Source: Asaia bogorensis
GTDB taxonomy: Bacteria > Pseudomonadota > Alphaproteobacteria > Acetobacterales > Acetobacteraceae
Assembly: GCF_900465345.1 (NCBI RefSeq)
Contig: NZ_UEGO01000016.1
Span: forward strand, 83,394-147,393
Length of the DNA: 64,000 bases
Direction of reading: 5' to 3'
The number at the start of each line of letters is the position of its first letter. The first letter of the stretch is position 1. The notes beneath the pieces are model-generated. The model searched no databases and was not told the DNA's origin. It was given only the letters and a program-made list of their open reading frames with translations. A program made the position numbers and the translations under genes. This document shows positions 61,316 through 64,000 of the stretch, piece after piece.

Positions 61316-62200
61316 ATGGCTGTCAGGATGACCTCATCATCAAATGTGGATCCAGTCTCACTCAGCCAGTGGTATCCACTCGGCATGATCGAGGCCCTGT
61401 CTGACAACTGGGTGCAAACCATGCTGCTCGGTGTCGTCATTCGTTTCCGTCGTATGGCTGATGGTACGGTCGAGGTCGAGCATGGCGCGCATGCCCTGCC
61501 CTGCTGCGAGCGTTATGGCTATGTCTGGACCAGTCTTGCGACGGATCCCGCTCTTCGCGATGCCATGATCCGTATCGATGAGGCCGATGAACCCGACCGC
61601 CGTCTCGTTTGCTGCGGGTCGGTGGCCGTCAATGCCTCCGGGCTACGTGTGGTTGAAAACTTCCTTGATATGGCACATTTCCCCTTCGTGCATACCGACA
61701 TACTGGGAGCCGAGCCGCATACCGAGGTCGAGCGTTACACTGTCGAAACGCGCGATGACGGCAAGGAAATCTGGGCGACGGATTGCCGGTTCTTCCAGCC
61801 GCAAGCCGCGCTATCGGCCGAAGGCGGCATCATAACCGACTATATCTACCGTATAGCCGGTCCGTTCGCGACGCTGCTGTACAAGACCAGCCCCGGTGAT
61901 GCCCAACGCAAGGACGTGATTGCGCTGTTCGTCCAGCCCATGACCACCGGCACATGTCGTGCCCACCCGGTCATGTTTCTTCTCGACGATCACTCCGATC
62001 TTGATGCTCTAGTGGAGTTTCAGCAGACGATCTTCCTGCAGGATCGCATCATTCTGGAAAGTCAACGGCCGGTTGCCATGCCGCTCGATGCCTCAAGCGA
62101 GATTCCCACCCTGGCAGACCGTTCCTCGGTGGCCTATCGCCGCTGGCTCAAGGCCCGTGGCGTCACATTTGGCGCCGGCCCCGCCAAAGCCGCCGCGTGA
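61316..62200 (+). CDS. Rieske-family oxygenase catalytic subunit lacking its Rieske cluster site
   Basis: 294-residue protein whose C-terminal two thirds is the Rieske non-haem iron oxygenase catalytic domain. The mononuclear-iron signature VENFLDMAHFPFVH provides Asn115, bridging Asp118, His121 and His126, with Asp243 in LQDRIILESQ as probable third ligand and ADRSSVAYRRWL at the end. The N-terminal region reads LLGVVIRFRRMADGTVEVEHG and goes directly to ALPCCERYGYVWTSL. The CxH and CxxH [2Fe-2S] segment is absent. This matches the arrangement known for caffeine-demethylase subunit NdmC. Met5 (61328) is an alternative start. Confidence 0.88.
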   Translation: MAVRMTSSSNVDPVSLSQWYPLGMIEALSDNWVQTMLLGVVIRFRRMADGTVEVEHGAHALPCCERYGYVWTSLATDPALRDAMIRIDEADEPDRRLVCCGSVAVNASGLRVVENFLDMAHFPFVHTDILGAEPHTEVERYTVETRDDGKEIWATDCRFFQPQAALSAEGGIITDYIYRIAGPFATLLYKTSPGDAQRKDVIALFVQPMTTGTCRAHPVMFLLDDHSDLDALVEFQQTIFLQDRIILESQRPVAMPLDASSEIPTLADRSSVAYRRWLKARGVTFGAGPAKAAA

Positions 62201-62216
62201 ACAAAGGACAAAGACC

Positions 62217-62714
62217 ATGAGCCATTCCCCAAGCGAGACCGATCTGACGTTTCTTCGTCAGGCCTTTGAGGTCGCCAACCGGTCCCGCCTTGCGGGCGAT
62301 CATCCCTTCGGTGCCCTGCTGGTGGATGAGACCGGCGAGATCGTCATGGAACAGGGCAATGGCTACAGCACCGAGGGACACGACATGACCGCTCATGCCG
62401 AACGTCTTCTCGCCAGCCGGGCGAGCCGAATGTTCGGGGCAACAAGATTGCGTGGTTACACGCTGTACAGTTCTGCCGAGCCCTGTGCCATGTGCGCCGG
62501 GGCCATCTACTGGGCGGGGATCGGTCGGGTCGTGTACGGGCAGTCCGAATCCCATCTCAAGGCCATGACTGGTGCCCACCCTGAAAATCCGACGCTCGAT
62601 CTGCCCTGCCGGGTGGTTTTCTCCGCCGGGCAGACGCCGGTGGAGATTCTGGGGCCATTGCTGGAGGATGAGGCCGCAGAGTTGCAGCGCAGCTTCTGGA
62701 AGGACCACGCCTGA
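62217..62714 (+). CDS. Nucleoside/nucleobase deaminase, guanine-deaminase type (CDA fold)
   Basis: 165-residue zinc deaminase. Zn ligands and catalytic Glu are HAE (60-62) and PCAMC (89-93), followed by GAIYWAGIGRVVYG. The size and the EIVMEQGNGYSTEGHDMTAHAE segment resemble GuaD-type guanine deaminases and their relatives more than tRNA adenosine deaminase. AAAGGA precedes the ATG (chosen at 62217; an open frame begins earlier within the oxygenase gene). Lies 16 bp after the oxygenase gene. Confidence 0.87.
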   Translation: MSHSPSETDLTFLRQAFEVANRSRLAGDHPFGALLVDETGEIVMEQGNGYSTEGHDMTAHAERLLASRASRMFGATRLRGYTLYSSAEPCAMCAGAIYWAGIGRVVYGQSESHLKAMTGAHPENPTLDLPCRVVFSAGQTPVEILGPLLEDEAAELQRSFWKDHA

Positions 62715-62892
62715 CGGCGCCATAATCTCAACGCCCGTTCTTCCAAGCGAGATGACGATCCGGATTGCCGCCAATCCGGAACAGGGCCAACGGGAGCCTA
62801 TCTGACGGAGACACCCGTAAGATGGGCGCCCCAAGTGCGGCACAACCGGGTGCCCCATAACTCCGGCGGCACCATGCTCACAGGAGCCTGCC

Positions 62893-64000
62893 ATGCCTCT
62901 CGCCTCGTCACCTTCCATCCTGATTACGGATGCCTATCTCTATCTTGATCGCGACCATGAGATAGCAAATGGCTGGATTTATCTCGAAAATGGCCGGGTC
63001 CGCGGTTTTGGCTCCATGACGACCCCAAGACCTGAGGCCCAGCGCACGATCGCGGCGGCAGGTCGGATTGTCACACCTGGTCTGGTGAATGCGCATCACC
63101 ATATGTACCAGAACCTCACGCGGTCCTACGCCCCTGTCGTGAATGGAACCCTGTTCGAATGGCTACAGGGACTCTATCCGCTCTGGGCGACGCTTGATGA
63201 GGAGAATGTCTATCTCTCGTCTTATGTCGCCATGATGGAATTACTGCTTGGTGGCTGCACGACGTCGATGGATCATCATTACGTCCACCCCCGGCCTCGG
63301 CTGATCGATGCCCAGATCCGCGCTGCCAGGGATATCGGCTTCCGTTTTCATGCGACACGCGGGTCCATGACGCGCTCAGTGAAAGATGGGGGTCTGCCAC
63401 CGGACAGCGTGGTGCAGAGCGAGGATGTCATCCTGTCTGACAGCGAGCGCCTGATCAGCGCCTATCATGACGCCGCCCCCGGCGCGATGATCCGTGTGGC
63501 GCTGGCACCCTGCTCGCTGTTCAGCGTGTCGGAGACGATCATGAAAGAGAGCGCACTCATGGCAGAGCGCCTCGATGTGCGCCTGCACACCCATCTGGCC
63601 GAGGACCACGACGAGGACCGATATTGTCAGGATGTGTATGGCTGCACACCAACTGAATATTTCGAGCGTTCCGGCTGGGCCAGCGAGCGCTCATGGGTCG
63701 CTCACTACATCTATCCCAGCGGCGACGAGATCGATCGCCTGGCGCATAGGGGCGTCTGCACGGCACAATGCCCCTGCTCGAACATGATGATCGGCGGTGG
63801 CGCGGCGGATGCGATGGACATGCGACGCCGTGGCATGAAAGTGGGGCTCGGCTGCGACGGCTCTGCCTCGACCGATCATGCGTCCCTCTGGCTGGAAGCG
63901 CGTATGGCACTGCTTCTGGGGCGTTACCGCAATGGCCCGCACAGCATGACAGCCCGTGATGCGCTGGATATGGCAACACGTGGCGGCGCGGCGTGTCTGG
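62893..64000 (+). CDS. 8-oxoguanine-deaminase-like amidohydrolase (partial, runs off window)
   Basis: At least 369 residues before the window edge. CAGGAG precedes the ATG. Amidohydrolase metal ligands: VNAHHHMYQNL (His68 and His70), HTHLAEDHDED, VAHYIYP and GLGCDGSAS. The APCSLFSVSETIMKESALMAERL and TAQCPCSNMMIGGG segments match the PA0142-like 8-oxoguanine deaminase/hydroxyatrazine-hydrolase group. In that group the product from 8-oxoguanine is urate. It is the third gene of the divergent operon. The substrate is assigned by family only. Confidence 0.85.
   Translation, partial: MPLASSPSILITDAYLYLDRDHEIANGWIYLENGRVRGFGSMTTPRPEAQRTIAAAGRIVTPGLVNAHHHMYQNLTRSYAPVVNGTLFEWLQGLYPLWATLDEENVYLSSYVAMMELLLGGCTTSMDHHYVHPRPRLIDAQIRAARDIGFRFHATRGSMTRSVKDGGLPPDSVVQSEDVILSDSERLISAYHDAAPGAMIRVALAPCSLFSVSETIMKESALMAERLDVRLHTHLAEDHDEDRYCQDVYGCTPTEYFERSGWASERSWVAHYIYPSGDEIDRLAHRGVCTAQCPCSNMMIGGGAADAMDMRRRGMKVGLGCDGSASTDHASLWLEARMALLLGRYRNGPHSMTARDALDMATRGGAACL

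Overview
The window looks like chromosome from an acetic acid bacterium (Acetobacteraceae, Alphaproteobacteria). The evidence is high GC content, an alphaproteobacterial bL31 and a TrcR/DUF1013 regulator, a Zymomonas-type iron alcohol dehydrogenase, many outer-membrane porins and TonB receptors, and a C30-type carotenoid cluster. A pigmented genus such as Asaia would fit, but the genus is an inference. No rRNA, tRNA, CRISPR array or insertion sequence was recognised.

Layout. 0-14.2 kb is mostly housekeeping: rpmE, an Hsp20 chaperone, trcR, a DUF465-purE-purK operon, two radC genes either side of a HAD phosphatase, a PcrA/UvrD helicase, prmA with a GNAT acetyltransferase, an M24B aminopeptidase, NAD-type isocitrate dehydrogenase and an iron alcohol dehydrogenase. 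14.7-21.8 kb is a six-gene carotenoid tailoring operon (aldehyde dehydrogenase, two CrtI/CrtN-family oxidoreductases, acyltransferase, glycosyltransferase, DUF2141). 21.8-28.0 kb is a copper-resistance locus (P1B ATPase, CopZ, a Cys/His/Met-rich exported protein, PcoA- and CopB-like proteins). 28-36.4 kb has an OprB porin, a Pho-box-controlled orphan pstS, a small membrane protein, an MFS exporter and an OprC-like copper receptor with a DUF2946 protein. 36.6-48.1 kb carries a porin/beta-propeller/Dyp-peroxidase operon behind a Fur-like box, two TonB receptors and a DcaP-like porin. 48.5-55.1 kb holds an SDR dehydrogenase and an ethanolamine operon (eutB, eutC, permease, porin).

The most unusual region is 55.2-64.0 kb. 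A seven-gene minus-strand operon in which every junction overlaps encodes a small acylphosphatase-like protein, a stand-alone Rieske protein, a GST-like protein and a complete BMP-type (nucleoside/purine-type) ABC importer. Divergent from it is a Rieske-family oxygenase that keeps the mononuclear-iron motif but has lost the [2Fe-2S] segment. It is followed by a guanine-deaminase-like enzyme and an 8-oxoguanine-deaminase-like amidohydrolase that runs off the window end. The set of parts resembles the NdmC/NdmD/NdmE purine N7-demethylase of caffeine-degrading Pseudomonas, but with the Rieske module encoded separately. I read it as an undescribed split-Rieske purine-oxidising or purine-demethylating system; the function is inference.

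Other points of interest: a perfect 14-copy Met-Ser-Gly minisatellite inside the copper oxidase, a RadC paralogue that has lost its JAMM residues beside an intact one, and a 61-nt structured leader before a TonB receptor.
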